The notes beneath the pieces were generated by a model. That model saw only the letters and a list, made by a program, of their open reading frames with translations, searched no databases and was not told the origin of the DNA. Made by a program: the position numbers and the translations under genes. Shown piece after piece: positions 1 through 10,854 of a stretch of 64,000 nt of DNA (within the stretch, counting starts at the first letter, position 1; the number at the start of each line of letters is the position of its first letter). Location of the stretch: assembly GCA_963921795.1 (NCBI GenBank), contig OY997641.1, positions 61,292,500-61,356,499 on the forward strand, in the 5' to 3' direction. The stretch comes from Nannobrachium achirus. Taxonomy: Eukaryota > Chordata > Actinopteri > Myctophiformes > Myctophidae.

Positions 1-1748
1 GACAGATGATTGTCATTATTAAGTGTGCCTGCCATGCAATGGCAAAACACTTATTGTACTCGCTCATACTTAAGCCAGGCAGACAGACAGACATGCATGG
101 CGTTTCCCCAAAGTTTGGCACGTAACTAGTGCTGCACCATTTACGCCACCCCCGCAATATATACATCAAAACGTGCGGCTCTGCCGGGAATGGTGTGCTA
201 TTACCTTTCGTTCCGATCCGCCTTACCATGCCGACGTAATCGGCAAAAAACTGCGCTTAATTGTCCCCTTTGACTTATAATGGGACAATGCAAGAAATCA
301 CATTCAAGTATTTGGATTCTTTGGGTCAAGACGCATCTCCCCATATAGGCCCATTTGCGCCAGGCTAGATTTTCCGCCATCTTGAATTTTCTCCAAAACA
401 CACTTTTTGCTCTTTTTCCTACATATTTTCTTCAAATGTCACAGAAATCAGTACACATGATCTATGAACCCATGCAATGAACATGTACGCAAGGGATATT
501 TCGATAGTCCATACCGTTCGTTCGTAACGCGCTTCCAAAGTTAGCGAGAGGGGCCCGTTTTGCAAACAATAGCCATAAATCACAAACAAAACGTTGAGTC
601 AACACTGAATTTCAACCACAGGTGGGGGGTGGCATACTCAACGAATCCAATAAAAGCATTTCCACTCGGCCTCATGGTGGCGCTATAACGGAGCACTTGC
701 CTCGTAACTCTTGAACCGTAGGTCGGAAAAGGAAAATTCCTTTTTCCCTCGATTCCTTGGGTCAAGACGCATCTCCCCATATAGGACCCGCCCATTTGCG
801 TCAGGATAGATTTTCCGCCATTTTGAATTTTCTCCAAAACACACTTTTTGCTCCTTTTCCTGCATATTTTTGTCAAATGTCACAAAAATGGGTACACTTG
901 ATCTATGAACCCATGCAATGAACATGGTCAAGGGATATTTTGATAGTCCATACCGTTCGTTCGTAACAGGCTGCCAAATTTAGCGGGAGGGGCCTGTTTG
1001 AAAAAATAGCCATAAATAGCCATAAATCACAAACAAAAGGTCGAGTCAACACTGAATTTTAACCACAGGTCGCGGGTGGCATACTCAACAGATCCCCAAA
1101 AGCATTTCCTCTTCGACCCGTAGGGGGCGTCACAAACGCTCCAAACGTAACCGTTTCGTGCCAGAACGCGTTTTTCAGGGGGACCGACCCTCTCAAAACG
1201 AAACACAGGCAACTTGGTGGATGGTCTCACAGTCCAAACCGCTGCACAAGGTCACACATTTAGCGAGCTGCAGGCACACTTGTCAAAATTGACTCTGTCA
1301 ATTCTAGTTTCTATGCTATACTAGAGCAAGTTCTCCTCAAAACTTTGGCACCTTTCTACTCCTACATACTTAGACAGAAAATGAAAATAAAAACATCAAT
1401 GTGTTCAGCTTACTGTGGCGACGTGTGCTATTACTTTTTACAGCAATCGGCCAAATGGTGGCGCTATAGGAAGCCTTCGAAAGTGCAAACTTTGAACAGG
1501 TATAGCTCGTGCTCTGTTTGATGTACAGCAATGAAACCTGTATACACTTATGCGTCTCCTCATGCCGAACAACTTTTACCCTCTGACTTTTGACCTCTGA
1601 CCTTTAGATCTCCCACAATTTGGAATTATATGAAAAACAGTAAAAATCTATCTCCTCCTGGGATTTTTGCGTTACGCACACAAAACTTTTTTCACATGAA
1701 CTTTGGACCAATATGGTCAAATTGATCAACCAGATATTTTTTAAAGTG
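1..1748. repeat. Non-coding dispersed repeats with one tandem duplication
   Basis: No credible gene. A block of about 220 bases at roughly 318-535 recurs, diverged, at about 753-975; both contain GTCAAGACGCATCTCC, a TTTTCCGCCAT motif and a run ending in CCATACCGTTCGTTCGTAAC. From about 1430 a second family starts (see 1970-2760). The open frames here are short, overlapping and low in quality. The family is not recognised. Confidence 0.55.
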
Positions 1749-1758
1749 AAACATTATT

Positions 1759-1957
1759 ATTATTATTTTTTTTAAAGATTTGTTTTTGGGCTTTTTATGC
1801 CTTTATTTGACAGAACAGTAGACTGACAGGAAATGGGGAGAGAGATGGGGAATGACATGTGGCAAAGGTCGACCGGATCGGGAATCGAACCGGCGATGCC
1901 AGCAGGCATCATAGCCTAGTGGTACGCGCCTTGACCACTAGGCCAGCGGGCGCCCCA
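1759..1957 (-). mobile_element. tRNA-derived SINE
   Basis: Read on the minus strand, the element begins GGGGCGCCCGCTGGCCTAG, holds an A-box-like TGGCCTAGTGGT and a B-box-like GGTTCGATTCC, and ends in AATAAAGGCATAAAAAGCCC, a tail familiar from teleost SINEs, followed by an A-rich stretch. The sequence AAACATTATT flanks it on both sides (1749-1758 and 1958-1967), a plausible target-site duplication. It is not a functional tRNA gene: the cloverleaf is degenerate and a tail is attached. Confidence 0.8.
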
Positions 1958-1969
1958 AAACATTATTTT

Positions 1970-2760
1970 TTAATAATTCACTGAATATTGCAGTTTTATG
2001 TAAATTATTCTTTTGCCTCTAAATCATACATGCAAAGTTACACGTTCATGGCATTTGGCAAAGATGTAGAGGGTTAGTCAAAATATCACTGAAACCAATC
2101 TTATTCCAATCGGCCAAAGGGGGGCATTATACGAAGCGTTTGAAAATTCAAACTTCAAACGGGCATAAGTCATGACTCGTTTTGTTTGAAGACATGCAAC
2201 TTGCTTACACGTGTGCTTTGACTCAAGCGGAAGACATCTGTATCTTTGTTAAGTAAGCTCCGCCCTTAGATTTTCCGCCATTCTGAGCAGTTTGTAAAAC
2301 GCTTAAACTCGCTTTTATTCTGGAATTTTCGCGTCCCGTGCACAAAACCTTTTTTACATGAACTTTGGACCAATGTCTAAAGATCTGTCAGATCGTATTT
2401 TTTTTTAATTGAAACATGCTTTTTTAATAATTCAACGAATATTGCAGTTGTATGCAAATTATTCTTCAGCCTCTAAATCATACATGCAAATTAACATGTT
2501 CATGGCATTTGGCAAAGATGTAGAGTGTTAGTCCAAATATCACTAAAACCAATCTTACCCCAATTGGCCAAAGGGGGGCGCTATATCATTTTGAGCAGTT
2601 TGTGAAACGCTGAAACCCGTCTTTATTCTAGGATTGTTTTTAGCAATTTGCATGAAACATTATACACACAATCTAAGGACCTTTATCTAACATGCCTATG
2701 AAGTGCACACACAAAAAAAATAATAATAATAATAATGATAAATATAGATGCAAGCAGCGA
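1970..2760. repeat. Diverged interspersed repeats, no gene
   Basis: Parts of one repeat recur near 1450, 2105 and 2565 (a CAATCGGCCAAAG-like start followed by GGGGCGCTAT-like sequence) and near 1685 and 2340 (ACATGAACTTTGGACCAAT). These look like decayed copies of one fish repeat of unknown class. An AAT-rich run lies at 2716-2745. No coding signal. Confidence 0.5.
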
Positions 2761-3620
2761 TAAAGTGGCCAAAAACACCTCAAATCATGAACACAGCCTG
2801 CGATGTGCGTGAAATCTTGCAAGCACATTCCCACTAGGTCAAGGAACAGATGCCACCCTTCTCACATTGGCCTGTTATTGCGCCACCAGTGGGTCAACTT
2901 TTGCATAACACATTTTTGGAACAAAATGCCTCAAATCATGCATGCAGCGTCCGATTGCGTCAGTAACGTCAAAGAGAGCACTGCTTGCGATCTTGACATT
3001 TTGTACTTTTATAGCCATTGTTTTCTGGCTTGAAGCGAGCCCACAATTGTTTTGAAGGAACAATATTTTCTAGTGTCACATATGAATGTACACTTGTACG
3101 TATACACTAGGAAGCACATGCCTCACAAACACAGACTGCATGTGAGGCACATATGAGCTTCTTGCACCTCCTGCAAGCAGTCTGTCTTCCTGTCTGCTGT
3201 TGTAGGATACACTGAACAGCGCTTTCTCTTGCCAGATGCTTCAACTCTAAGTTCACTGTTCATTTTACCATTTCTATCATTTGGATTGTTTGGAATTGAG
3301 ACACAGTCAATGTATGATGATGATTTGTTAAGTTAAAATGTATATTAGTATTGTTTTTTTTAACCAAATATCCGCCGCGTCAAAATGACCCACGAACAGC
3401 ATTAGAGGGCCAGTGAGTTTCAGGTGGATAAAATATAAACTTCTACCTTTTTCTCTCAAATGAAAATGTAAAATGGGTCAAAATGACCCAAACAGAACTT
3501 AGAAGTAGCCTACAGTGCTTGAGTAAATGTACTTCAAATAACTTTATTTAATTTCCTTTCTTAAGTCCATTGCTTTCTTACTTAAGTAGTCTACAGTGCT
3601 TGAGTAAATGTACTTGGTTA
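2761..3620. other. Intron-like or intergenic sequence, nothing coding seen
   Basis: The two overlapping open frames at 2803-3063 have no recognisable content. Around 3500-3620 the motif GTGCTTGAGTAAATGTACTT occurs twice, part of a common fish MITE family rich in AAGTACT. No downstream ABCB6-like exon was found here, although it could lie outside the window. Confidence 0.5.
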
Positions 3621-3621
3621 C

Positions 3622-3731
3622 CGTCTCAAAGTTGAGCAGAGAGTCCACAGCTCTGGCCTTGGCCTGGTTGTCCTCTTCATTCATCTGTCTCCTGAACCTG
3701 GACCTCCACTCTGTCAGCAAGATGGTGACAG
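3622..3731 (-). pseudogene. abcb6: ABCB6-like exon C (cytosolic loop after TM region)
   Basis: Encodes a stretch including [11 protein letters not shown] and [12 protein letters not shown], the strongly conserved loop of ABCB6-type half-transporters. The donor is GAGACG|GTAACC at 3622/3621. The start is inferred from phase with exon B. On the minus strand no AG occurs between about 3872 and 3713, because the space is filled by a CT-rich (GA)n tract, so the expected acceptor is absent. An AG inside the exon (TTGCTGACAG) might act as a cryptic site and would remove about seven residues. Confidence 0.7.
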
Positions 3732-3743
3732 AGAGACATAGAG

Positions 3744-3746
<3 letters not shown>

Positions 3747-3828
<82 letters not shown>
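3747..3828. repeat. (GA)n microsatellite
   Basis: About 80 bases of GA with one AAGA interruption near 3790. On the minus strand it is a (CT)n tract abutting ABCB6-like exon C. Confidence 0.95.
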
Positions 3829-4313
3829 GATGAGTGTGCATGTGTGTTTGTTTGATTTTGAGCAGTATTATACTTACTAAACTGCCACACACACCACACG
3901 TGCACACAGGAGAGAGAGAGCAAGAGAGAGAGAAAACTGATAGGGCAATTACTCTCTCTGCCTCTAGCCAATGACCCAACATCAACACTTTGCTGGAGTT
4001 CAGCAGATATCAATGGGATTGGTATTAAATGTGCTCAGAGGATCAGTGCCCTCATACCGGTCTCCAGAATGAGTGACACCCACAGCCACCACTAGAGGGA
4101 GCGTCTATGACCTGGCAGCCACAGATATAAAAACCTAGATACCTATTATCGAGGTATGACTTTTTTTCCCCGTACAGCCTCAGAGAGTAAAGAAATAAGT
4201 GTTAAATTGAGGGATAATTCAAATCTTACCTATCATTTTATAATGGATGATTTACTTTTCGACAAGTGCCTCTGAGACCTTAGTGTCAAGTTCAACCCCT
4301 GCTATTTAATAGT
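3829..4313. other. Intron of the ABCB6-like copy
   Basis: Non-coding sequence between two ABCB6-like exons. It contains a short broken GA run near 3910-3935 and no recognised element. Confidence 0.5.
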
Positions 4314-4314
4314 G

Positions 4315-4389
<75 letters not shown>

Positions 4390-4412
4390 ATTAATCAATC
4401 AATCAAACAAAC
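4314..4412. repeat. (TCAA)n microsatellite
   Basis: Tandem TCAA/CAAT tetranucleotide with a few variants. It lies just inside the intron next to the donor of ABCB6-like exon B. It accounts for the artificial Asn/Gln/Ser-rich start of the long open frame that continues into the LINE. Confidence 0.95.
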
Positions 4413-4424
4413 AATCAAACTTAC

Positions 4425-4543
4425 ACAGGTAGAGTGTCATGCAGAGCAGGATGATGAAACCAAACCAGACGCTGAAGTAGGAGACAAAGATGATGGAGAT
4501 GATGATGTCCACCATGGTAGGACATATACTGAACACTATGTAG
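4425..4543 (-). pseudogene. abcb6: ABCB6-like exon B (transmembrane segments)
   Basis: Minus-strand exon encoding a hydrophobic stretch with [13 protein letters not shown] and [14 protein letters not shown], matching the ABCB6 membrane region just before exon C. The donor is a strong GTAAGT (exon end 4425, or 4427 with the other GT). The exon should start with CTACATAGTG after an acceptor, but the LINE inserted at 4546 has replaced the polypyrimidine tract with an A-rich sequence ending CCTAG. Undamaged acceptor copies survive in the minisatellite at 7149-7410. Confidence 0.75.
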
Positions 4544-4545
4544 CT

Positions 4546-7146
4546 AGGTTTTTTTGTAGCTGTTTCTATAACAGACTGCAAACCATCATCCAGAGTTTCT
4601 CAGGAAGAGACATCACCATTGTAATGGGAGACCTCAACGCAAAAATTGGAAGCGACAACAGAGGATATGAGAGGATCATGGGGCAGCATGGTCTAGGAGA
4701 GATGAACGGGAATGGAGAGAGATTCGCAGACCTATGTGCCAACAACAACCTCGTCATTGGAGGAAGCGTCTTCCCCCACAGGCGAGTACACAAGGCCACA
4801 TGGATATCACCGGACCTCTTCACCGAGAACCAAATAGACCATGTATGCATCTCAAAGAAGTTCAGGAGGTCCCTTCAAGATGTACGGGCCAGAAGAGGAG
4901 CCGACGTAGCGTCAGACCACCATCTTCTTGTTGCCAAAGTTCAATTGAAGTTGAAGAGAAACTGGACTGGTGAGAAGAACCAGAGGCAAAAATTCAACAC
5001 AGCAATATTAAGAGATACAGCAATATCAGAGACATTCAAGATTACACTAAAAAACAGGTTCCAGGCCCTGCAAGAGCTAGATGAAAGAGAGGAGGAAAGA
5101 AGTATAAATGGGATGTGGAAGGCTGTAAAGGAAGCTGTAACCACAACCTGCAGCATAGTACTGGGCCCACAGAAAGACAACCACAAGCCGTGGATATCAA
5201 CAGAGTCCCTGAAGAGGGTTGAGGAGAGGAAAGAAAAGAAGGCAGCCCTAAACAGCAGTCGTACAAGGGCAGAGAAAGTGAAGGCTCAAGCACTGTACAG
5301 GGAAGCGAATAAGATAGTGAAAAAAAGTATCAAGACAGACAAAAGGAACTACATAGAGGCGCTTGCACTAGAAGCAGAAGAAGCAGCTAGACACGGGAAT
5401 CTGAAAGACCTGTATGCCACCACCAAAAAGCTGTCAGGAAAGACCAGCAAACCTCAAAGACCTGTAAAGGACAAAGAGGGAAATTCGATAATTGGAGAGG
5501 AAGGACAAAAGAGAAGATGGATGGAACATTTTGAGGAACTGCTAAACAGACCAGCCCCACAAGACCCACCACACATCCAACAAGCAGACAGGGATTTACC
5601 AATAAACCTCAGTACACCAACAAGGGAGGAGATCCGAAGAGCCATTAAAAGGCTTAAAAACGGCAAGGCCGCAGGACCAGATAGCATCCCGGCTGAGGCA
5701 CTAAAGACGGACACAGAGACCACGGAAGAGATGCTCCACCCTCTCTTCAAGAAAATGTGGGAGGAGGAAAACATCCCCTCCGAATGGAAAGAGGGCTACC
5801 TGGTCAAGATGCCGAAGAAGGGGGACCTGAGCAACTGTGCGAACTACAGGGGGATCACACTACTATCCATCCCAGGAAAGGTTTTCTACAGGATCATACT
5901 GGACAGGATGAAGGACGTGGTGGATCCTCAGCTCAGAGACCAGCAGGGTGGCTTCCGAAAGGACAGATCTTGTGTTGACCAGATTGCCACACTGCGCATC
6001 ATCCTGGAGCAGTCTCTAGAGTGGAACTCACCGCTATACATGAACTTTGTCGATTATGAGAAGGCTTTTGATAGCGTGGACAGGGAGACCCTCTGGAAGC
6101 TTCTCAGGCACTACGGAGTGCCAGAAAAGCTAACCAACATCATTAGAAACACCTACGAGGGAATGACCTGCAGAGTGATCCATGGGGGCCAACTCACTGA
6201 TGCCTTCTGCGTAAAAACAGGAGTGAGGCAGGGGTGCTTGCTATCGCCGTTCTTGTTTCTGTTGGCAATGGACTGGGTAATGAAGCAATCCACAGCAGAC
6301 AAGAAGAACGGCATACAGTGGACAATGTGGACCCAGCTTGATGATCTGGACTTCGCAGATGACCTGGCCCTTCTCTCTCACACCCAGCAGCAAATGCAAG
6401 ACAAGACCAGCACCATTGCAGCAAACTCAGTCCGCATCGGCCTTAACATCCACAGAGGGAAGAGCAAAGTCCTCCGAGTAAACACTGCCGGCACTGCATC
6501 CATCATGCTGAAAGGAGAAGCACTGGAGGAGGTTGACGAGTTCACGTACCTCGGGAGCATTGTCAACAAGCAGGGCGGAACAGATGCAGATGTGAGAGTT
6601 AGGATTGGCAAGGCCAGGGTAGCTTATCTCCAATTAAAGAACATCTGGAGCACGAAAGACCTAGCCATCACAACAAAGATTAGGATCTTTAACAGCAACG
6701 TGAAGTCAGTCCTACTCTATGGCGCTGAGACATGGAGGACCACAGTATACACCACAAACAAAATACAATCATTCATCAATACCTGTCTGCGACGACTCCT
6801 CCAGATCCGCTGGCCTAACACCATCAGCAACAAAGAACTATGGCAACGAACCAACCAAAAGCCAGCAGACGAAGAGATCCTCCAACGTCGTTGGAGATGG
6901 ATAGGCCATACTCTCCGTAAACCAGCCTCAAATATCACAAGACAGTCCCTCAAGTGGAACCCCCAAGGGAAAAGAAAGAGAGGTCGGCCACGAAACACCT
7001 GGCGCAGAGACTTGGACGCAGATGCCAAGAACATGGGCCACACCTGGGGACAGCTTGAGATGTTGGCTCAGGACCGAGATGCTTGGAGAACTCTTGTTGG
7101 CGGCCTAAACCCCAGAAGGGGTAATAGGCGTAAGTAAGTAAGTAAG
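4546..7146 (+). mobile_element. RTE-like non-LTR retrotransposon, 5' truncated
   Basis: Inserted antisense to the ABCB6-like copy. The 3' end is a (GTAA)n tail (7129-7146), a typical short-repeat end for RTE-type LINEs. TATGTAGCT is present at both edges (4537-4545 and 7147-7155), a 9-bp target-site duplication. The 5' end is cut inside the endonuclease domain. The target was a 49-bp tandem repeat unit, so flank and duplication resemble each other. That the 9 bases are a true duplication rather than two repeat units is likely but not certain. Confidence 0.85.
4552..7137 (+). CDS. RTE-like LINE polyprotein (endonuclease C-terminus, reverse transcriptase)
   Basis: An open frame runs without a stop to 7137; its first 70 or so codons before about 4560 are non-LINE flank, so no real start codon is assigned. 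Visible parts: C-terminal half of an APE-like endonuclease ([24 protein letters not shown], with the catalytic SDH); an RT domain with [34 protein letters not shown] and the catalytic FADDLALL; a C-terminal region with [12 protein letters not shown] and [16 protein letters not shown], typical of RTE/RTEX-type elements. The missing N-terminal endonuclease means it cannot move by itself. Survival of the long frame suggests a recent insertion. The exact clade (RTE against a neighbouring clade) is uncertain. Confidence 0.85.
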   Translation, partial: FCSCFYNRLQTIIQSFSGRDITIVMGDLNAKIGSDNRGYERIMGQHGLGEMNGNGERFADLCANNNLVIGGSVFPHRRVHKATWISPDLFTENQIDHVCISKKFRRSLQDVRARRGADVASDHHLLVAKVQLKLKRNWTGEKNQRQKFNTAILRDTAISETFKITLKNRFQALQELDEREEERSINGMWKAVKEAVTTTCSIVLGPQKDNHKPWISTESLKRVEERKEKKAALNSSRTRAEKVKAQALYREANKIVKKSIKTDKRNYIEALALEAEEAARHGNLKDLYATTKKLSGKTSKPQRPVKDKEGNSIIGEEGQKRRWMEHFEELLNRPAPQDPPHIQQADRDLPINLSTPTREEIRRAIKRLKNGKAAGPDSIPAEALKTDTETTEEMLHPLFKKMWEEENIPSEWKEGYLVKMPKKGDLSNCANYRGITLLSIPGKVFYRIILDRMKDVVDPQLRDQQGGFRKDRSCVDQIATLRIILEQSLEWNSPLYMNFVDYEKAFDSVDRETLWKLLRHYGVPEKLTNIIRNTYEGMTCRVIHGGQLTDAFCVKTGVRQGCLLSPFLFLLAMDWVMKQSTADKKNGIQWTMWTQLDDLDFADDLALLSHTQQQMQDKTSTIAANSVRIGLNIHRGKSKVLRVNTAGTASIMLKGEALEEVDEFTYLGSIVNKQGGTDADVRVRIGKARVAYLQLKNIWSTKDLAITTKIRIFNSNVKSVLLYGAETWRTTVYTTNKIQSFINTCLRRLLQIRWPNTISNKELWQRTNQKPADEEILQRRWRWIGHTLRKPASNITRQSLKWNPQGKRKRGRPRNTWRRDLDADAKNMGHTWGQLEMLAQDRDAWRTLVGGLNPRRGNRRK

Positions 7147-7148
7147 TA

Positions 7149-7410
7149 TGTAGCTGGAGACACAGAGACACCATGGTAGGACATATACTGAACACTATGT
7201 AGCTGGAGACACAGAGACACCATGGTAGGACATATACTGAACACTATGTAGCTGGAGACACAGAGACACCATGGTAGGACATATACTCAACACTATGTAG
7301 CTGGAGACACAGAGACACCATGGTAGGACATATACTGAACACTATGTAGCTGGAGACACAGAGACACCATGGTAGGACATATACTGAACACTATGTACCT
7401 GGAGAGACAA
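7149..7410. repeat. 49-bp minisatellite made of a splice acceptor and exon start
   Basis: Five clear copies begin at 7151, 7200, 7249, 7298 and 7347, with a decayed sixth at 7396. Read on the minus strand each unit is a pyrimidine-rich tract ending CTCCAG, followed by the first 33 or so bases of ABCB6-like exon B (CTACATAGTGTTCAG onward). The array therefore repeats an intron-exon border. Confidence 0.95.
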
Positions 7411-8732
7411 AGAAATTCTAATAAAAGCAGTGTTATTCCGGGCCCTAAACTCGCCCATGTTACCAGAGCAGTGGTTCCCAAACGTTTAGATCAAGACCAA
7501 AAAGAGAGATTAGATGTTTTCTGGGGATCCAAACAAGTGAAAACAAGTACAAGTTTTTATTTGTTTGTTTGTTTTAAAATGTATAAAACTATACACTACT
7601 ACTACTCTACTCTAGTCTAGGGCATTAACGAAAAAGTCAACAAGTCGACTCAGTCGACGTCATTACACAAGTCGGGTTAGAAATCGGGAAGGAAGGTTTT
7701 AAAAACAAAAACTCTCCATGGGTCATAAACATCACAGGGTAAGTAAACGATAGAATAAAGTTTATTCCTTTGGGTGAACTACTCCTTTAAGTTAATCATC
7801 TGGGGACCCCCCAAAATAATTGGGGGGTCGTGTGTGATGTGATGACGTCATCAAACGATAAAGTCGACTTCAACTCAACTTTTTACTGAGTCGAGTCGAC
7901 TTGCAAAAATCACAAGTCGTTAAATGGTGTTGGAACAACAGAAGTTCAGGAGAGAGAGAAACACACCATGACTCCTCCCCCCTCTCCACCTACCTGCCCT
8001 CACGCTACCTACCTGGCCTACCTGGCCCTTAGCTCCGCCCCCTAGACATCTACCTAGCTCTATTTATCCTCACTCTAACTTCCCAGAACCCCTCTTGCTT
8101 TTTCGTATCCCTCCACCACCCCTACACCACCACAGCCTTTTTTCCCCTCTCTCTCTCTCACTCTACCTTTCTCTCCTCTCCCTATCCCCCTCTCCTCCTC
8201 TCTCTATTTTCTATTCTCAGGTTCCTGCCAGGGGGTTCAGTCCACGTCGCCACTGACGCCGACGGTGCAGACGATTACGCTATACGACCCCTACCCCAAG
8301 ACTCCAGGGTCTGCGACCCTCCCCGGAACCTACACCCTCCCCAATCCCCTCCTTCCACTACGGACTCATTACTGCTTGATTTCATTATTATCATTGATCG
8401 ATTCATGATCATTTACACCATAGATCCATGTCTGCTCATCGATCACTGCTCATTATTTATCTGCCCTTTACTTCATTAAAACCCTTAAACCTTCATGGTG
8501 TGTTTCTTGTTAGCTAGTGAATGCCCTATACAGGAAGCAGCCTGAGTAGACGCGAGGATGTTTTTCCTATGGGAGCTGAGCCGAGGCCATGCCCAATGTG
8601 GAAGTGCTTCTCTCGCCAAGTATAGTTAATGACAAAACCATGACGGAGGCGCGCCGTCTCAAGCGACCTTGAGCTACGTGAGGCCCTGCCGAGCAAGCAA
8701 GTCGCCGGGCCAAGCGTTGCAAAGGGGAAAAG
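7411..8732. other. Non-coding stretch with a GTCGAC-rich MITE
   Basis: No ABCB6-like exon is found although several are expected. At about 7618-7930 an element has inverted ends rich in GTCGAC (AAGTCGACTCAGTCGAC near 7650; GAGTCGAGTCGACTTG near 7890), flanked or invaded by a GGGTGAACTACTCCTTTAAG MITE end near 7771. The part 7970-8520 is pyrimidine-rich, then AT-rich, with no recognised element. Confidence 0.5.
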
Positions 8733-8890
8733 GAAACAGCCTCTACTCACCTATGTTTCTGGAGTAGACAGGAAACAGGAAACAGCCTCTACTCACCTAT
8801 GTTTCTGGAGTAGACAGGAAACAGGAAACAGCCTCTACTCACCTATGTTTCTGGAGTAGACAGGAAACAGGAAACAGCCTCTACTCACCT
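8733..8890. repeat. 46-bp minisatellite made of a splice donor
   Basis: The string CAGCCTCTACTCACC starts at 8737, 8783, 8829 and 8875, exactly 46 bases apart. On the minus strand each unit carries exon end AGAAACATAG followed by donor GTGAGTAG. The last unit is the true 3' end of ABCB6-like exon A. Confidence 0.95.
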
Positions 8891-9093
8891 ATGTTTCTAG
8901 AGTAGACGGGGACCAGGACGTTGACCAGCCTCTCGGCCCCCAGGAGCCCCAGACACAGCAGCACGCGGCCCTGCAGGGCGGGGCGGCCCCGGGGCCACAC
9001 GTACAGGGCCAGGAGACGCACCTTCCTCCCAAAGCCCCGCCAGGTGGACGCCGGGGCAGCTGCCGGCTGTCCGCCGGAGGCCGCAGCGCCCTC
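8889..9093 (-). pseudogene. abcb6: ABCB6-like exon A (start of the core membrane domain)
   Basis: Encodes a segment with [20 protein letters not shown] and [14 protein letters not shown], the ABCB6 stretch that opens the core transmembrane domain. The donor is AACATAG|GTGAGT (exon end 8889). The acceptor is most simply ACCACAG|GAGGGC (exon start 9093). The exon is GC-rich in an AT-rich setting. No upstream exon was found between 9094 and 12200. Confidence 0.75.
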
Positions 9094-9785
9094 CTGTGGT
9101 CCGGAAGATCCACAGCAGGAAGATTGACATGGAGAGAAGAACATAATATGCATGTTAGTGCGTTTAGGCTTTTGGCCTTCTAGAACGAAAAAACATCACA
9201 TGTATGCACATGGGACGTATGTGATGTAGCCTGAACTCATCGGGCTCATCGGGGTTTCGGGTCTCGCAACATCATACCCCTCATCCAGGTGACCCAGCCG
9301 GGGTTGATCAAGTCCCGACTAACGTCCCAGTATATAGCTACCCACAGTCAGTCCTATAAGGGAAAGACAGGACCATTCACTCCACCGCTCCGGAACTACT
9401 CCGTCGAGACTGGAGAGGCAATCTGGCGTGTGGAAGGACTATGCTCTGCGGATTGCCTCCTGTCCAGGCCCCTCCTACGTCTCACCATGGGTCCACTCCT
9501 GCTCTCACCAGGTCCACTCCTGCTCTCACCAGGTCCACTCCTGCTCTCACCAGGTCCAGGACCTGTGCGTAGCACCAGACTCCCAGTACCAAACATTTAA
9601 TTCAGGAGCAGTGGGTTCCTGACGGGCCCTCCTAAAGGGCTCACTGTGGGTTTGTTGGGCCTCTTCCTCATGGAAGACACAGGCTAGGGCTCTAACTATA
9701 CTGCCCCCGGCGTCGTCTACATTCTGGCTGTCACCTCGTTTTTTTTTTGTTTTTGTTTTTTTACAAATACATTTAAAGTTGACTA
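9094..9785. other. Non-coding, with a 21-bp triplicate
   Basis: GGTCCACTCCTGCTCTCACCA is present three times in tandem at about 9489-9553. The open frame across it has no recognisable domain. The rest shows no element I can name. Confidence 0.5.
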
Positions 9786-10066
9786 CCATAATTGCTGGAC
9801 TATAAGCCACACTAAATTTAGAACAAAAAACAAATGTTTACACATATAAGCCGCACCTGACTATAAGCCGCAGGTGTCCTTCCTGCTTTCTGCTAGAGCG
9901 CCCCTGATGGCCGTTAGCTGTAAAAATCTATATAAATCCTTGTTAAAGACCATTGTAAAACTAGTTTAGCTGTAAAAATCTCTGTATAAGCCACACCGTT
10001 GTATAAGCCGCAGGGTACAAACCATGGGAAAAAAGCTGCAGCTTATATTCCGGCAATTACTCTAGT
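9786..10066. mobile_element. MITE with TAATTGCYGGA termini
   Basis: The ends TAATTGCTGGACTATAAGCC (about 9789) and, inverted, TAATTGCCGGAATATAAGC (about 10062) form terminal inverted repeats of about 25 bases. The interior carries several ATAAGCCGCA copies, a motif common in fish interspersed repeats. No coding capacity; superfamily not determined. Confidence 0.6.
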
Positions 10067-10854
10067 TAACTTTGAGCCTAAATGTTTAAAACAAATCACG
10101 CCCAGTGTGAGGTGAGTGGTGTATTTTGTGAGTTCATTTCATTAAACGGCCCGTGACGCTTGGCCAATGGCCATACACACAAAGCCGCTCTGTGCTTATT
10201 AGAGCTCTCTCTAGTCAAAGCATGCATCAAACACAGCAATCACTTTGATACCTCTCAGAGAGGGGAGGGGGGTGCTATGACGCCTAAAGGGTGGCGTTAT
10301 GGCACTCAATTGGAAAATGCTAACTTTGAACAGACATTATCTCATTAACACAGATTTGTAACTTACCTCAACATGCACGCATGTTGCTCCTTGTGTCCTG
10401 CAGGGGGCACTCTGAGCCATGTGTTCACCCTTCACTTTAAAGGTATAAGTCACATTTGTTTGGTTAAAACAAAAAAGCTCTATATAGTGTTTACTGTTTA
10501 CTATCACAATATAGAGCTATTTAACACTGTTACTGAACAAACACTCTATAGCAATGATTATTGTCACAATATAGAGCTATTTAACACTGTTACTGAACAA
10601 ACACTCTATAGCAATGATTATGCTACTATCACAATATAGCTATTTGACACTTAATATTACACGCACATGAATCATCACGTCACAAATTTAGAGGGACACC
10701 ACTTCTAAAATCCATATCACACCACTGGCTGTTGAGGTGTTATTTTGTAAGTCAGCCTTCAGTTAGTGAAGATTAGTTGAAACATTTGAACTACAGGAGA
10801 ACTGGGACTTGAACATTCGAATAACAGTGCTGAGAGTGTGATCAAAAAACATGT
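10067..10854. repeat. Non-coding; 60-bp direct duplication at 10504-10623
   Basis: CACAATATAGAGCTATTTAA opens two adjacent, nearly identical 60-base copies near 10504 and 10564, with a partial third near 10629. The rest is unremarkable AT-rich sequence. Confidence 0.75.

Larger units (their letters stand above)
3622..9093 (-). pseudogene. abcb6: ABCB6-like transporter, broken partial copy
   Basis: Three minus-strand exon pieces match, in order, the membrane half of ABCB6, a mitochondrial/endolysosomal ABC half-transporter linked to porphyrin transport: 9093-8889, 4543-4425 and 3731-3622. The ABC (nucleotide-binding) half is not in the window. About 95 residues that ABCB6 has between the first two pieces are missing from 7410-8888, where I see no matching exon. 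An RTE-like LINE occupies the acceptor of the second piece, and the third has no AG dinucleotide in the 160 bases before it. Each piece is open and well conserved, so decay is recent or the copy is a partial duplicate. Family assignment rests on remembered ABCB6 sequence. An active gene with exons lost to assembly error is the main alternative. Confidence 0.7.

Noticed and set aside
1860..1957. tRNA gene
   Set aside because: A and B boxes are present, but a SINE tail and target duplication follow, so it is a SINE.
2803..3063. Overlapping frames on both strands
   Set aside because: No similarity to any family I know and no ABCB6-like residues, although an ABCB6 exon was looked for here.
3608..4013. 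Arg/Glu and Ser/Leu-rich frames
   Set aside because: Produced by the GA repeat on both strands.
4312..4545. Start of the 941-codon frame as a real protein N-terminus
   Set aside because: The first part is the TCAA repeat and antisense ABCB6-like exon, open by chance; LINE similarity begins at about 4555.
7149..7410. CRISPR-like array
   Set aside because: Units are adjacent with no spacers; it is a minisatellite in a vertebrate gene copy.
9289..9600. Plus-strand frame of 103 codons
   Set aside because: Includes a 21-bp triplicate and no recognised domain; no splice or start context.
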